A stretch of 64,000 bases of DNA from NCBI RefSeq assembly GCF_005849285.1, contig NZ_CP040517.1:2238501-2302500 (forward strand), written 5' to 3'. Each line of letters opens with the position of its first letter. Within the stretch, counting starts at the first letter, position 1. The DNA is from Luteithermobacter gelatinilyticus (lineage in GTDB: Bacteria > Pseudomonadota > Alphaproteobacteria > Sphingomonadales > Emcibacteraceae). Shown piece after piece: positions 39,734 to 47,790 of this stretch. Below the pieces are notes generated by a model, which was given only the letters and a program-made list of their open reading frames with translations, searched no databases and had not been told where the DNA came from. The position numbers and the translations under genes were made by a program.

Positions 39734-40413
39734 TGTTATCTGCCGAAGACCTCACTGCGCTGGGGCTGACCCTGAAACTGGCCGGCCTGACCACCTTGAT
39801 CCTGTTATTGCTGGGAACACCGCTGGCCTGGTGGCTGGCGCACAGTCGCTGGCGCCATAAATTTCTGATCGAAGCGGTCATTGCCCTGCCTCTTGTTCTG
39901 CCCCCCACCGTGTTGGGGTTTTATCTGCTGATTGCCCTGGGTCCGCAAGGCCCCCTGGCGGCGGTGTTTGATCTCATAGGCATTCACGCCCTCAGTTTTA
40001 CTTTCAGCGGTCTTGTCATTGGTTCGGTGTTTTATTCCCTGCCCTTTGTGGTCCAGCCCTTGCAGCACGCCTTTACCGCCATGGGGCAACGCCCTTTGGA
40101 GGTTGCGGCAACGTTGGGCGCAGGGCCTGTGGATCGGTTTTTCAGTGTTGCCCTGCCGTTAGCCCGCCCCGGTTATCTCACCGCCGCCGTGTTGGGCTTT
40201 GCGCACACTTTGGGCGAATTCGGCGTGGTACTGATGATCGGCGGCAATATTCCGGGCAAGACCCAGGTACTGTCCATCGCCATTTATGATCATGTAGAAG
40301 CCCTTGAATATACCCATGCGCACTGGCTGTCCGCAGGGCTTCTGGCGTTGTCTTTTACACTGCTGCTCGGTCTTTATGCGCTAAACCGCCGTTTTGGAGT
40401 GATGCCGCAATGA
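39733..40413 (+). CDS. modB: Molybdate ABC transporter, permease
   Basis: 226 residues with five membrane helices. The ABC coupling motif is [26 protein letters not shown]-terminal [20 protein letters not shown] is typical of ModB. It starts within the modA stop (TGATG) and its end overlaps modC by 4 bp, so the transporter is translated as one unit. Confidence 0.95.
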   Translation: MLSAEDLTALGLTLKLAGLTTLILLLLGTPLAWWLAHSRWRHKFLIEAVIALPLVLPPTVLGFYLLIALGPQGPLAAVFDLIGIHALSFTFSGLVIGSVFYSLPFVVQPLQHAFTAMGQRPLEVAATLGAGPVDRFFSVALPLARPGYLTAAVLGFAHTLGEFGVVLMIGGNIPGKTQVLSIAIYDHVEALEYTHAHWLSAGLLALSFTLLLGLYALNRRFGVMPQ

Positions 40414-41480
40414 GCCTTGATGTGTCCCTCACCCTCACCCGCGGCACTTTTCGACTGAACGTAAATTTTTCTGCCCCCGGCCACGGCATCACCGCGCTGT
40501 ATGGCGTGTCCGGAGCAGGGAAAACCACCCTTCTGCGCGCCCTGGCCGGACTTGAGACAAACGCTCAGGGCCAGATCAGCGTCAACGGCCAGCTCTGGCA
40601 ATCCCCGAAGCAATGCCTGCCCCCGCATCAGAGGGCAGTGGGATATGTGTTCCAGGAAGCCAGTCTGTTTCCCCATCTCAGCGTACAGGGCAATCTGGAC
40701 TATGCCTTAAAACGCGCTCACCCCGCCCGCCGCAACCTCAATCGCAATGAGGTGATCAGGCTGTTGGGCCTGGAGCCGTTTTTGGGCCGCCCCCCCCATA
40801 CCCTGTCCGGCGGAGAGCGTCAGCGGGTGGCCTTGGCCCGGGCCCTGCTCAGCGGCCCTCGGCTGCTGCTGATGGATGAACCTCTGGCCGCACTCGACAT
40901 GAGCAGCAAGGCGGACATTCTGCCTTATCTGGAACGGCTGCACGACATTCTGTCCATCCCGGTATTGTATGTCAGTCATGCGGCCGAGGAACTGGCGCGA
41001 CTGGCCGACCATCTTCTGGTGATGGAAAGAGGACGTATTTCGGCACAGGGTCCGCTGAACGATATCCTCACGGCGCTGGAGGCGCCGCTAGCCCAACAGG
41101 AAGACGCCTTTAGCGTATTGCAGGGCCGCGTCATTACCCCTCGGAATGCCCACCATCTGACCCTGGTGGCTTTAGGTCGCCATGAAATTCGGCTGCCCCG
41201 TGTGGAGGCGAAGGAAGGGCAAGGTCTCCGCCTCAGGGTCTATGCACGGGATGTCAGTTTATGCCTGGACCCCCCGGGACGCACCAGCATCCTGAACGTA
41301 TTACCGGCCAGGATCGTCGCCATCAGCCCTGCCCGCGGGGACGGGCAGAGACTCATCCGCCTGATGATCGACGACCAGCCCCTGCTGGCTCACCTGACGG
41401 AATATTCCTGTGCAGCACTGGGGCTGGAGCCGGGACTGTCTGTATATGCCCAGATCAAGGCACTTGCCTTGCTCCGGTAA
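40410..41480 (+). CDS. modC: Molybdate ABC transporter, ATP-binding protein
   Basis: 356 residues. ABC domain (about 1-235): Walker [16 protein letters not shown], signature [15 protein letters not shown], Walker [13 protein letters not shown], switch His in VSHAAEE. A C-terminal Mop/TOBE domain (about 285-356) with [11 protein letters not shown] binds molybdate and is characteristic of ModC. It powers ModAB uptake. No terminator hairpin is evident directly after it. Confidence 0.96.
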   Translation: MSLDVSLTLTRGTFRLNVNFSAPGHGITALYGVSGAGKTTLLRALAGLETNAQGQISVNGQLWQSPKQCLPPHQRAVGYVFQEASLFPHLSVQGNLDYALKRAHPARRNLNRNEVIRLLGLEPFLGRPPHTLSGGERQRVALARALLSGPRLLLMDEPLAALDMSSKADILPYLERLHDILSIPVLYVSHAAEELARLADHLLVMERGRISAQGPLNDILTALEAPLAQQEDAFSVLQGRVITPRNAHHLTLVALGRHEIRLPRVEAKEGQGLRLRVYARDVSLCLDPPGRTSILNVLPARIVAISPARGDGQRLIRLMIDDQPLLAHLTEYSCAALGLEPGLSVYAQIKALALLR

Positions 41481-41838
41481 GACCCGTCTCCGGGAAATTA
41501 TGTTTCGTCAAGAACAGGACGATCTTCCAGATTCTTGCAATTGTCATACAATATTCATTGAAAAAAATCTGAATATATATAATATATTCTAATATAAAAT
41601 CATACAAATAGCCGTAATGACTACGGCAATGACTGCGGCCGTCCGGCCCTTCCACACACAGTTTTGTATACCACCGAATCTTGCGAGTAGCGTCCCGAAG
41701 TTTCCAGAGTTCCATTTCTAGTATCAGTTAGCGCGTTGGGGTGAATTGAGGCAATTTGATCACAATTCACTCTAAAAAGAGGGCATCTCTACTTTTCTAT
41801 ACTTTTCTATCCGTCACCACTCACGAGGGGGCAACGGG
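41481..41838. other. Intergenic region modC to sigma-54 activator, with hairpin element copy 2
   Basis: No gene seen. AT-rich palindromic sequence at about 41570-41600, a GCCGTA ATGAC TACGGC hairpin near 41612, then the dispersed hairpin GTGAATTG (41741-41748)/CAATTCAC (41763-41770) with its 14-nt loop. Two perfect copies of ACTTTTCTAT follow at 41791-41810, just upstream of the activator gene. Confidence 0.65.
41741..41770. repeat. Dispersed hairpin element, copy 2
   Basis: Perfect 8-bp arms around a 14-nt loop; same core as 16588-16623 and 44638-44667. It lies 68 bp before the sigma-54 activator start, in its probable promoter or leader. Confidence 0.65.
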
Positions 41839-43314
41839 ATGATGTATCTGGAGTTTACGCACAGCAATCCAGAAACGGCAGAACATACACACACAAAAGA
41901 GAACAGCGACAGGGAAACATCGCTGCCAAACCGGCTTGTCCTTTTTTCCGCGCGGGGCGAGAAGGATTTAAAAAATCTTGCCTCCTGGTTTGACCAGCAC
42001 AACTACCTTGTGGCCGTCTTTAGCAAATTCCAGGATATGTGCCGTCACCTGGACCAAAACACTTGTATTGCAGTCCTCATTGACACCCATTCCAATGGAG
42101 ACGCCTTCCCCTGTTCCGAACAACAGCTTGCCCAGCTTATGGCCCGCTGGCCGCATTTGCGCCTGATCGCGCTCACCTCGCGCAATTTATCAAAACAGAG
42201 TAAATTAGGGAACCTGATCCGTCAGGGCTTGATCTATGACTTTCATACCTTGCCGGTAGACCGGACAAGACTGCTTTATTGTCTGGGCCATATCCAGGGG
42301 CTGGTCTCGCTGGAGAAAAACACCTGTCCGCCCTCACTTCACAACCGCAACGGTTTCGGTCATCTGCTTGGCGTCTCCGAGGTCATGAAACGTGTCTATC
42401 ACACCATTAACCGGGTGAGTCAGGTCAATACCCCGATTCTGATCACCGGCGAGAGCGGCACTGGCAAGGAGCTCGTCGCCCGGACCATTCACGATCATTC
42501 CCCTTTTCGGGAGGGGGAATTTGTCGCCATTAATTGTGCGGCTCTTCCCGTTTCGCTGATTGAATCGGAACTTTTCGGGCATGAAATCGGCGCCTTTACG
42601 GGGGCGTTGCGCCGCAAAACGGGCAAAGTGGAACTGGCGGATAATGGCACACTTTTTCTGGACGAAATTGGGGACATGCCCGCCGACCTGCAAACCCGTT
42701 TTTTGCGTTTCCTGCAAAACTCCACTTTTGAGCGGGTCGGTGGTTTGAAGAGTCATAACATCAATACCCGCATTATTGCCGCCACCAATGTCAATCTGCA
42801 GGAAGCCATTCAAAACGGCCGGTTCCGCAAAGATCTTTATTATCGCCTGAATGTTATTTCCATCATTCTACCCGCGCTGCGCAAGCGCGAGGAGGACATC
42901 CGTCTGCTCGCCGAGACATATCTTGAAAAGTTTAAAACCCGGTATGGCAAACCCCGGCTGATGTTTTCACAGGCCAGTTACGAACTCATGAATAAATATC
43001 CCTGGCCCGGTAATGTCCGGGAATTGATCAGTGCCGTGCGTCGCGCCACCATTCTGACCCGGGGACGGCTCATTCACCCGGAAGACCTGGCCTTGCATTT
43101 TTCCTTGAGAGAAGCCCGTGAAACCAGCATTCCCCTAACCCAGGCCCGGGCGGATTTTGATCGCCGCTTTATCCGCACCACCCTTATCCGCAACTGCTTT
43201 AATGTCTCCAAAGCCGCAGAGGACCTGAGCATTTCGCGAGCCGCCCTTTATCGTCTTATCAAACGCCTTGGACTTGACTTTACAAAAATGAAAGGGGAGC
43301 ACACCAATGTCTGA
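41839..43314 (+). CDS. Sigma-54-dependent activator with VpsR-like N-terminus
   Basis: 491 residues. Residues 30-155 look like a degenerate receiver (VpsR-type) domain. The AAA+ domain (about 173-400) has Walker A GESGTGKE (204-211), GAFTGA (251-256) for contacting sigma-54, and FLDEIGDMPADLQTRFLRF as Walker B. A Fis-type helix-turn-helix ends the protein (NVSKAAEDLSISRAALYRLIK, about 455-475). Unlike VpsR itself, GAFTGA is intact, so it should open sigma-54 promoters; one lies at 45083. The gene overlaps the barrel gene by 8 bp, coupling regulator and outer-membrane protein. It probably drives the secreted-protein genes downstream. Confidence 0.92.
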   Translation: MMYLEFTHSNPETAEHTHTKENSDRETSLPNRLVLFSARGEKDLKNLASWFDQHNYLVAVFSKFQDMCRHLDQNTCIAVLIDTHSNGDAFPCSEQQLAQLMARWPHLRLIALTSRNLSKQSKLGNLIRQGLIYDFHTLPVDRTRLLYCLGHIQGLVSLEKNTCPPSLHNRNGFGHLLGVSEVMKRVYHTINRVSQVNTPILITGESGTGKELVARTIHDHSPFREGEFVAINCAALPVSLIESELFGHEIGAFTGALRRKTGKVELADNGTLFLDEIGDMPADLQTRFLRFLQNSTFERVGGLKSHNINTRIIAATNVNLQEAIQNGRFRKDLYYRLNVISIILPALRKREEDIRLLAETYLEKFKTRYGKPRLMFSQASYELMNKYPWPGNVRELISAVRRATILTRGRLIHPEDLALHFSLREARETSIPLTQARADFDRRFIRTTLIRNCFNVSKAAEDLSISRAALYRLIKRLGLDFTKMKGEHTNV

Positions 43315-44614
43315 TTATAAGTCCCTGTTATTTCTGTCCGGCCTGATGGCGGGCAGCTTAACCCAGAATGTGACGGCTCAGGAAACCTCCACGCCGGATC
43401 TCGAAACCCTGCTCAAAATCCTCGAAACACAGGCCCAGCAAATCGACCGGCAGGCGCGTGAACTGGAACGCCAGCGCCTAGAGATTGCCATCCAGAAACA
43501 ACGGCTCGACCGCCTCACCGGCCAGGAAACAAACGCGGCCCCTTACCCGTCGGGGACGATCGCCTCTCCCCCGCCGGCACGGCTGATACGGACCAAAGCT
43601 GTGCAGACAGCCTCTGCGCCGGAAACCTCTGTCCCGGAAGATGCCGCCACCCGCCCCAGCGAGGAACAGCGCCCCCAACAGGAGATCACCGTAATTGCCG
43701 ATGTGGGCGGGGTACTCACCCCCAAAGGACAGCTGACCATTGAACCCACCCTGACGGCCTCTCATACCTCAAGCAACAGATTTTTCTTTCAAGGCGTTGA
43801 ATTTGTGGATTCCGTCCTGATCGGCGTGATTGAAGCCACGGAAACCCGCCGCAATTATATTTCCGGACAATTGGGGTTCCGTTACGGCCTGACCAACCGG
43901 ATGGAGGTTTCGACAAAGGTTCCTTTCATCTACCGGGATGACCGAGTGGAATCCACCATAGTCAGCGAACAAAACGATAATGACGGCAGCTCCACCACCT
44001 TGCAGGATCTGAGCGGAGAGGGATTGGGCGATATCGAATTCGGAATCCAGTATCAGCTGAATGACGGCCAGGAAAACTGGCCCTATTTTGTTGCCAATAT
44101 CCGCGCCAAATCCAGGACCGGTGAAGGGCCGTTCGAGGTGGACCGGGACGAAGACGGGCTGGAAACCGAATTGGCCACCGGGTCCGGTTTCTGGAGCGTG
44201 GAGCCCAGCCTGACCATGATTTATCAGACGGATCCGGCGGTGTTCTTCACCAATTTCGGATATATCTGGAATATTGGGCGGGACGTCAATTTTCAGAACG
44301 AAGATATCTTTATCAGCCATGTCGACCCCGGGGATGCCGTGACCGGGAATTTCGGCATTGGTTTTGCCTTGAATGAAACCCTGTCCATGAGCTTCGGTTA
44401 TCAGCATAACTATATTTTTGGTACCGAGACGGAAATCAATGGCCGTTTTACCCAATCCCGTGATTTTCAGGTGGGGTCACTGCTGTTCGGGCTGGCGCTG
44501 GGCCTCGGGGAACGCACAGGGCTCAGCATGAATGTGGCCGTGGGCGTGACAGATGATTCCCCGGATGTGGAATTCACACTCAGAATGCCCTTCTCCGTCA
44601 TGCTGTTTGAATGA
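43307..44614 (+). CDS. Outer-membrane beta-barrel with N-terminal coiled coil (FapF-like)
   Basis: 435 residues. Signal peptide (about 1-25, cut near VTAQE), a coiled coil at about 28-65 (QAQQIDRQARELERQRLEIA), a Pro/Ser/Ala-rich linker to about 125, then a barrel of amphipathic beta strands ending MPFSVMLFE with the terminal aromatic. This order and length match Pseudomonas FapF, the secretin-like pore of the Fap amyloid system; the barrel also resembles the phenol-MetA-type channel family. It would export the neighbouring secreted proteins. Coupled by overlap to the sigma-54 activator and followed by a hairpin element and a terminator. Confidence 0.72.
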   Translation: MSDYKSLLFLSGLMAGSLTQNVTAQETSTPDLETLLKILETQAQQIDRQARELERQRLEIAIQKQRLDRLTGQETNAAPYPSGTIASPPPARLIRTKAVQTASAPETSVPEDAATRPSEEQRPQQEITVIADVGGVLTPKGQLTIEPTLTASHTSSNRFFFQGVEFVDSVLIGVIEATETRRNYISGQLGFRYGLTNRMEVSTKVPFIYRDDRVESTIVSEQNDNDGSSTTLQDLSGEGLGDIEFGIQYQLNDGQENWPYFVANIRAKSRTGEGPFEVDRDEDGLETELATGSGFWSVEPSLTMIYQTDPAVFFTNFGYIWNIGRDVNFQNEDIFISHVDPGDAVTGNFGIGFALNETLSMSFGYQHNYIFGTETEINGRFTQSRDFQVGSLLFGLALGLGERTGLSMNVAVGVTDDSPDVEFTLRMPFSVMLFE

Positions 44615-44637
44615 AAAATATTAACCACCCTTCTAAA

Positions 44638-44667
44638 GTGAATTGAGCCAACCTATGCACAATTCAC
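44638..44667. repeat. Dispersed hairpin element, copy 3
   Basis: GTGAATTG (44638-44645) and CAATTCAC (44660-44667) with the 14-nt loop AGCCAACCTATGCA, nearly the loop of copy 1. With copy 2 it brackets the activator/barrel gene pair. Confidence 0.7.
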
Positions 44668-44673
44668 CCTAAG

Positions 44674-44700
44674 TCCCGGCCTTCTGGCCGGGAACTTTTT
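44674..44700 (+). terminator. Intrinsic terminator after the barrel gene
   Basis: TCCCGGCC (44674-44681), loop TTCT, GGCCGGGA (44686-44693), then C and five T. A textbook rho-independent terminator separating the activator/barrel unit from the sigma-54-driven unit downstream. Confidence 0.9.
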
Positions 44701-44757
44701 GTCTGTACCCGCAAAATTTTTCTTTCCATATTTCCTGAGGAGGCCAAGAATAAGAAT

Positions 44758-44775
44758 TGTAACCGAAAGGTTACA
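44758..44775. promoter_or_regulatory. Inverted repeat, candidate activator site 1
   Basis: TGTAACC GAAA GGTTACA, perfect 7-bp arms, about 310 bp upstream of the sigma-54 promoter. Could be an enhancer-type binding site for the activator encoded at 41839 or another regulator. Confidence 0.4.
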
Positions 44776-44913
44776 GTTTTAGCCAGCAAAACCGCAGAAA
44801 CTATATTTATATAATATTACCCTAAAGTACAGATATTATAAAAATTTCATAGATATCATGGGGCTACAAAGTTGTTCTCAGACAATAGTTCTCATTCTTC
44901 CTTTTCCCGCTCG

Positions 44914-44937
44914 CCTGACATCATTCTCCGTGTCAGG
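44914..44937. promoter_or_regulatory. Inverted repeat, candidate activator site 2
   Basis: CCTGACA (44914-44920) and TGTCAGG (44931-44937), perfect arms 10 bp apart, about 150 bp upstream of the -24 element. That distance is typical for sigma-54 enhancer sites. Otherwise 44615-45196 holds no gene. Confidence 0.5.
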
Positions 44938-45082
44938 ATTCTGCGTCTATTCCCTGAAAAGTCGCCGTACGTATACAGTTTGCTAACCATAATCTTCCTC
45001 TGACTTCCTCCCCCATCTTCAACCTTCAGAAAAAATCTTTTTCTTCTTTTATATTCAATAAGATAAACAAAATAATCCGCTA

Positions 45083-45098
45083 TGGCACGCTCATTGCA
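45083..45098 (+). promoter_or_regulatory. Sigma-54 (-24/-12) promoter
   Basis: TGGCAC (45083-45088), five bases, TTGCA (45094-45098): an exact match to the TGGCAC-N5-TTGCA consensus. It lies about 100 bp before the Asp-rich protein gene and downstream of an encoded sigma-54 activator, so it most likely drives the secreted-protein genes 45197-48972. Confidence 0.88.
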
Positions 45099-45196
45099 AC
45101 AGAGAAGGCGATGGGCACGACAGTCCTGTCACGAGCAAGAGGGCTCCGTATTTACTGCCGAGCCAGATTTCATTCACCATTGAAGTGGAGGACGAT

Positions 45197-46219
45197 ATGA
45201 ACAGACTAAAACTATTGGGCAGCGTCTCTGCCATTGCCTGTATCATAGGCTTGGCCAATATTACATATGCCCAGCCGGAACAGAACGCCGACGCCGATGA
45301 ATCTTCCCAGGCCTCAACAACAGGCGGGGAAAATGTGGCCGCGGGCGGTAACGCATCCAACGCGGGTGGTCAGACCGCCGGCAGCAATGCATCCGATGAC
45401 GGATCGCAGGCCGGGGATGGGGGGAACACCTCAGACTCTGACGGGCTGGATCTGGATCTTGCGCTGGATAATGTTGCCAATGACTATTCCACCACCGACG
45501 ACAATAGCGATGACGACGGTTACGATAATGACGGTACCATCGACAACAGCTATACCGAAGTCACCGACGACAATAGCGATGACGACGGCATAGACGTGGA
45601 TGCCCCGGTCAATATCGGCAATAGCGACGACAATAGTGATGACGACGGTTACGATAATGACGGCACCATCGACAACAGCTATTCCAGTGACGACAACAGC
45701 GATGACGATGGCGTCGATGTGGATGCGCCGGTTAATATCGGCAATACCGACGACAACAGCGATGACGACGGCATAGATGTGGATGCCCCGGTCAATATCG
45801 GCAACAGCGACGACAATAGCGATGATGACTGGCTCGACAATGACGGCACCATCGACAAAAGCTACACCGAAGTCACCGATGATAATAGCGACGATGACTG
45901 GATCGACAATGACGGTATGATTGATAAAAGCTATACCGACAACAGCGATGATGATGGTTTCGATCTTGACCTGACCATGGGCGACGTGGCCGTAAACCTG
46001 TCATCCCTGTCAAGCTCAGTCTCCGGTAACTATTTTGTCTATGACACCGCACGGCGGGGCCGGGTGACGGTTACCACCGGGGATATCCGGGATACCAGCA
46101 TCTCCAATGCCCGCGGCATCACGCAAATCAACCAGAACACTGGTATTGCGTCCCAGACCAACAACATTTCCATCAGCGCCAAGGTGGACATGGCTGGTGG
46201 TGGCGGAACAACCAACTAA
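45197..46219 (+). CDS. Secreted Asp-rich repeat protein (candidate fibre subunit)
   Basis: 340 residues from ATG 45197, preceded by GGAGG; a GTG at 45185 is less likely. Signal peptide (about 1-25, IACIIGLANITYAQ). A Gly/Asn/Ala/Ser-rich segment (about 30-85) leads to eight copies of a DNSDDD core (about 103-268) in two alternating unit types of about 20 residues: one continues DNDGTIDNSY, the other DVDAPVNIGN. The acidic DxDxD spacing suggests calcium binding. The C-terminus (about 275-340) has a non-acidic module with VTVTTGDI and NARGITQINQNTG, shared with the next protein. No Cys in the mature part. First gene after the sigma-54 promoter. Confidence 0.85.
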   Translation: MNRLKLLGSVSAIACIIGLANITYAQPEQNADADESSQASTTGGENVAAGGNASNAGGQTAGSNASDDGSQAGDGGNTSDSDGLDLDLALDNVANDYSTTDDNSDDDGYDNDGTIDNSYTEVTDDNSDDDGIDVDAPVNIGNSDDNSDDDGYDNDGTIDNSYSSDDNSDDDGVDVDAPVNIGNTDDNSDDDGIDVDAPVNIGNSDDNSDDDWLDNDGTIDKSYTEVTDDNSDDDWIDNDGMIDKSYTDNSDDDGFDLDLTMGDVAVNLSSLSSSVSGNYFVYDTARRGRVTVTTGDIRDTSISNARGITQINQNTGIASQTNNISISAKVDMAGGGGTTN

Positions 46220-46332
46220 GCGTTGTCTGGCACTTAAAAGACTGCCGCACTCATCCAATACTAACATGTCAGCGGTTTTATTCCGCTGGCATGTCCCACT
46301 TCCCGGTAACAACCTGATAAGGGACAAGGAAA

Positions 46333-46803
46333 ATGTTGTACATGCCTGACTTGCTTACGGTTGACTTACGCAGGGTCACGGCCTTGTGCGTCATATTCGG
46401 CTTTATGACCGGCGGTCTTGCCCAGACGGGATATGCTCAGGATAGCTCGAAACATTCACTCTCTTTGCCCCCATCACAGATGGCATCTTCTGTCCTTTCT
46501 TCAGAAACTGAAGTTCTCCCTGACGGTAGTTTTGACGAGAATTTTGCGGGCTGGACAACCCTGTCTGCCGCCGAGATGTCACAACATAATGGCGGGACTG
46601 AAATCAATCTGGGGGATGTCGGGGTTAATCTCGCCACCAACAATGCCGCGTTACTCGGTAATAGCGTCGACGGCACGGTAACCACCGGACAGATCAAGGA
46701 TCTGAACCTGAATGATGTGGGCGGTATTAACTCCCTGATGTTCAACACCGGAAACAATGTGAATTTTCAGAGTAACATGCTGATCAATATCTTCGTGAAA
46801 TAA
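46333..46803 (+). CDS. Small secreted protein with double-Gly motif and FapA/C-like module
   Basis: 156 residues; signal peptide about 1-36 (ending near YAQ). Residues about 60-95 read TLSAAEMSQHNGGTEINLGD, where LSAAEMSQHNGG fits the double-glycine leader pattern (L at -12, E at -8, M at -7, GG at -2/-1). The C-terminal half (NSVDGTVTTGQI, then GGINSLMFNTGNNVNFQSN) aligns by eye with the C-terminal module of the Asp-rich protein. Asn/Gly-rich, no mature Cys. Not a recognised family; size is similar to FapA. Possibly an export chaperone or minor subunit. Confidence 0.75.
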   Translation: MLYMPDLLTVDLRRVTALCVIFGFMTGGLAQTGYAQDSSKHSLSLPPSQMASSVLSSETEVLPDGSFDENFAGWTTLSAAEMSQHNGGTEINLGDVGVNLATNNAALLGNSVDGTVTTGQIKDLNLNDVGGINSLMFNTGNNVNFQSNMLINIFVK

Positions 46804-46873
46804 AATAACAGGTGGAAATGGCGGAATTGACTGAAGCCGTACCTCCTGACGCCCGACATGATTCCGCCAGAAC

Positions 46874-46956
46874 GGGTAAGATATCAATGGGTAAGATATC
46901 AATGGGGCGCCGGATAATGCTTTCCCCGAGAAAGCTTCAACAAGAAAGCTTCCAAA
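46874..46956. repeat. Two tandem duplications before the C39 peptidase gene
   Basis: GGGTAAGATATCAAT at 46874-46888 and again 46889-46903 (15 bp, perfect). AGAAAGCTTCAACA at 46929-46942 is followed by a near copy at 46943-46956. They lie in the 238-bp gap between the small secreted protein and the peptidase gene. Confidence 0.75.
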
Positions 46957-47041
46957 CATGACGCCCGGCAAACTCAAGAGCTTATTCCTGCGAAGGAAGA
47001 CAACGAAGACAACAAAACTTAAACGGAATACGAGACACCCC

Positions 47042-47782
47042 ATGCCCGCGTTGTACAAGAAAACCATGTCTGATAAAATCATAGCTGGCAAAACTCTGCT
47101 CGCATTTTGCACCGGCTTTATCTTTGCTCTAGTTTCCGCAAGCGCCCAGGCGGGAACGGTTTATCTACCTACACATCTTGGCGGACCGGCCAAAATAAAA
47201 GTTGTCAGCCTCAAGGAAGCCCGTTTCAAGACCGTTATCAAACAGCAGTTTGACTTTAGCTGCGGATCAGCCGCTCTAGCGTCTCTGCTCACATTTCACT
47301 ATAACCATCCGGTTTCCGAGATTGACGTTTTCAAGACCATGTTTGAAAAAGGCGATCAGGAACGCATCCAGAAATTCGGGTTTTCTCTTCTGGATATGAA
47401 AAAATATCTGGCCAGCATTGGCTTTAATTCCGACGGCTTTCGGGTGGACATTAACCGGCTGGAAAAAGCCGGCATTCCCGCCATTGTGTTGATTAACACC
47501 GATGGCTACAAACATTTTGTCATCATTAAGGGGATTTCCAAGAATGAAATTCTGGTCGGTGATCCGGCGCTAGGGGTGCGCATCATGGACCGGGAAGAAT
47601 TTATCCAGAACTGGAACGGTATCATTTTTGTCTTACGCAGCAACATCCGGCAAGGCCAGACCCATTTCAACATGGAAAAGGATTGGAAAGTCCGCGCCCA
47701 AGCCCCCTTTGGCAGCGCACTGAGCCGTCATAGCCTGGCCGGCTTTTCCGTGCATTTAACAGGAACACTTAACAGCTTCTAG
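47042..47782 (+). CDS. Periplasmic C39-type cysteine peptidase (FapD-like)
   Basis: About 246 residues from ATG 47042; ATG 47066 and 46958 are alternatives, none with a strong Shine-Dalgarno. A signal sequence (LLAFCTGFIFALVSASAQAG) precedes a C39 domain with the oxyanion Gln and catalytic Cys in KQQFDFSCGSAAL (Cys about 74), His in YKHFVIIKG (about 158) and Asp in VGDPALG (about 174). The triad is complete. It is not fused to an ABC transporter, unlike bacteriocin exporters; this stand-alone exported form resembles FapD of the Fap system. Adjacent secreted proteins carry double-glycine sites as likely substrates. Confidence 0.85.
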   Translation: MPALYKKTMSDKIIAGKTLLAFCTGFIFALVSASAQAGTVYLPTHLGGPAKIKVVSLKEARFKTVIKQQFDFSCGSAALASLLTFHYNHPVSEIDVFKTMFEKGDQERIQKFGFSLLDMKKYLASIGFNSDGFRVDINRLEKAGIPAIVLINTDGYKHFVIIKGISKNEILVGDPALGVRIMDREEFIQNWNGIIFVLRSNIRQGQTHFNMEKDWKVRAQAPFGSALSRHSLAGFSVHLTGTLNSF

Positions 47783-47790
47783 GTGTAACC

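Noticed and set aside
45197-46219. Asp-rich gene as a low-complexity artefact
   Set aside because: It has a good Shine-Dalgarno, a signal peptide, a structured C-terminal module, a sigma-54 promoter and a consistent neighbourhood.
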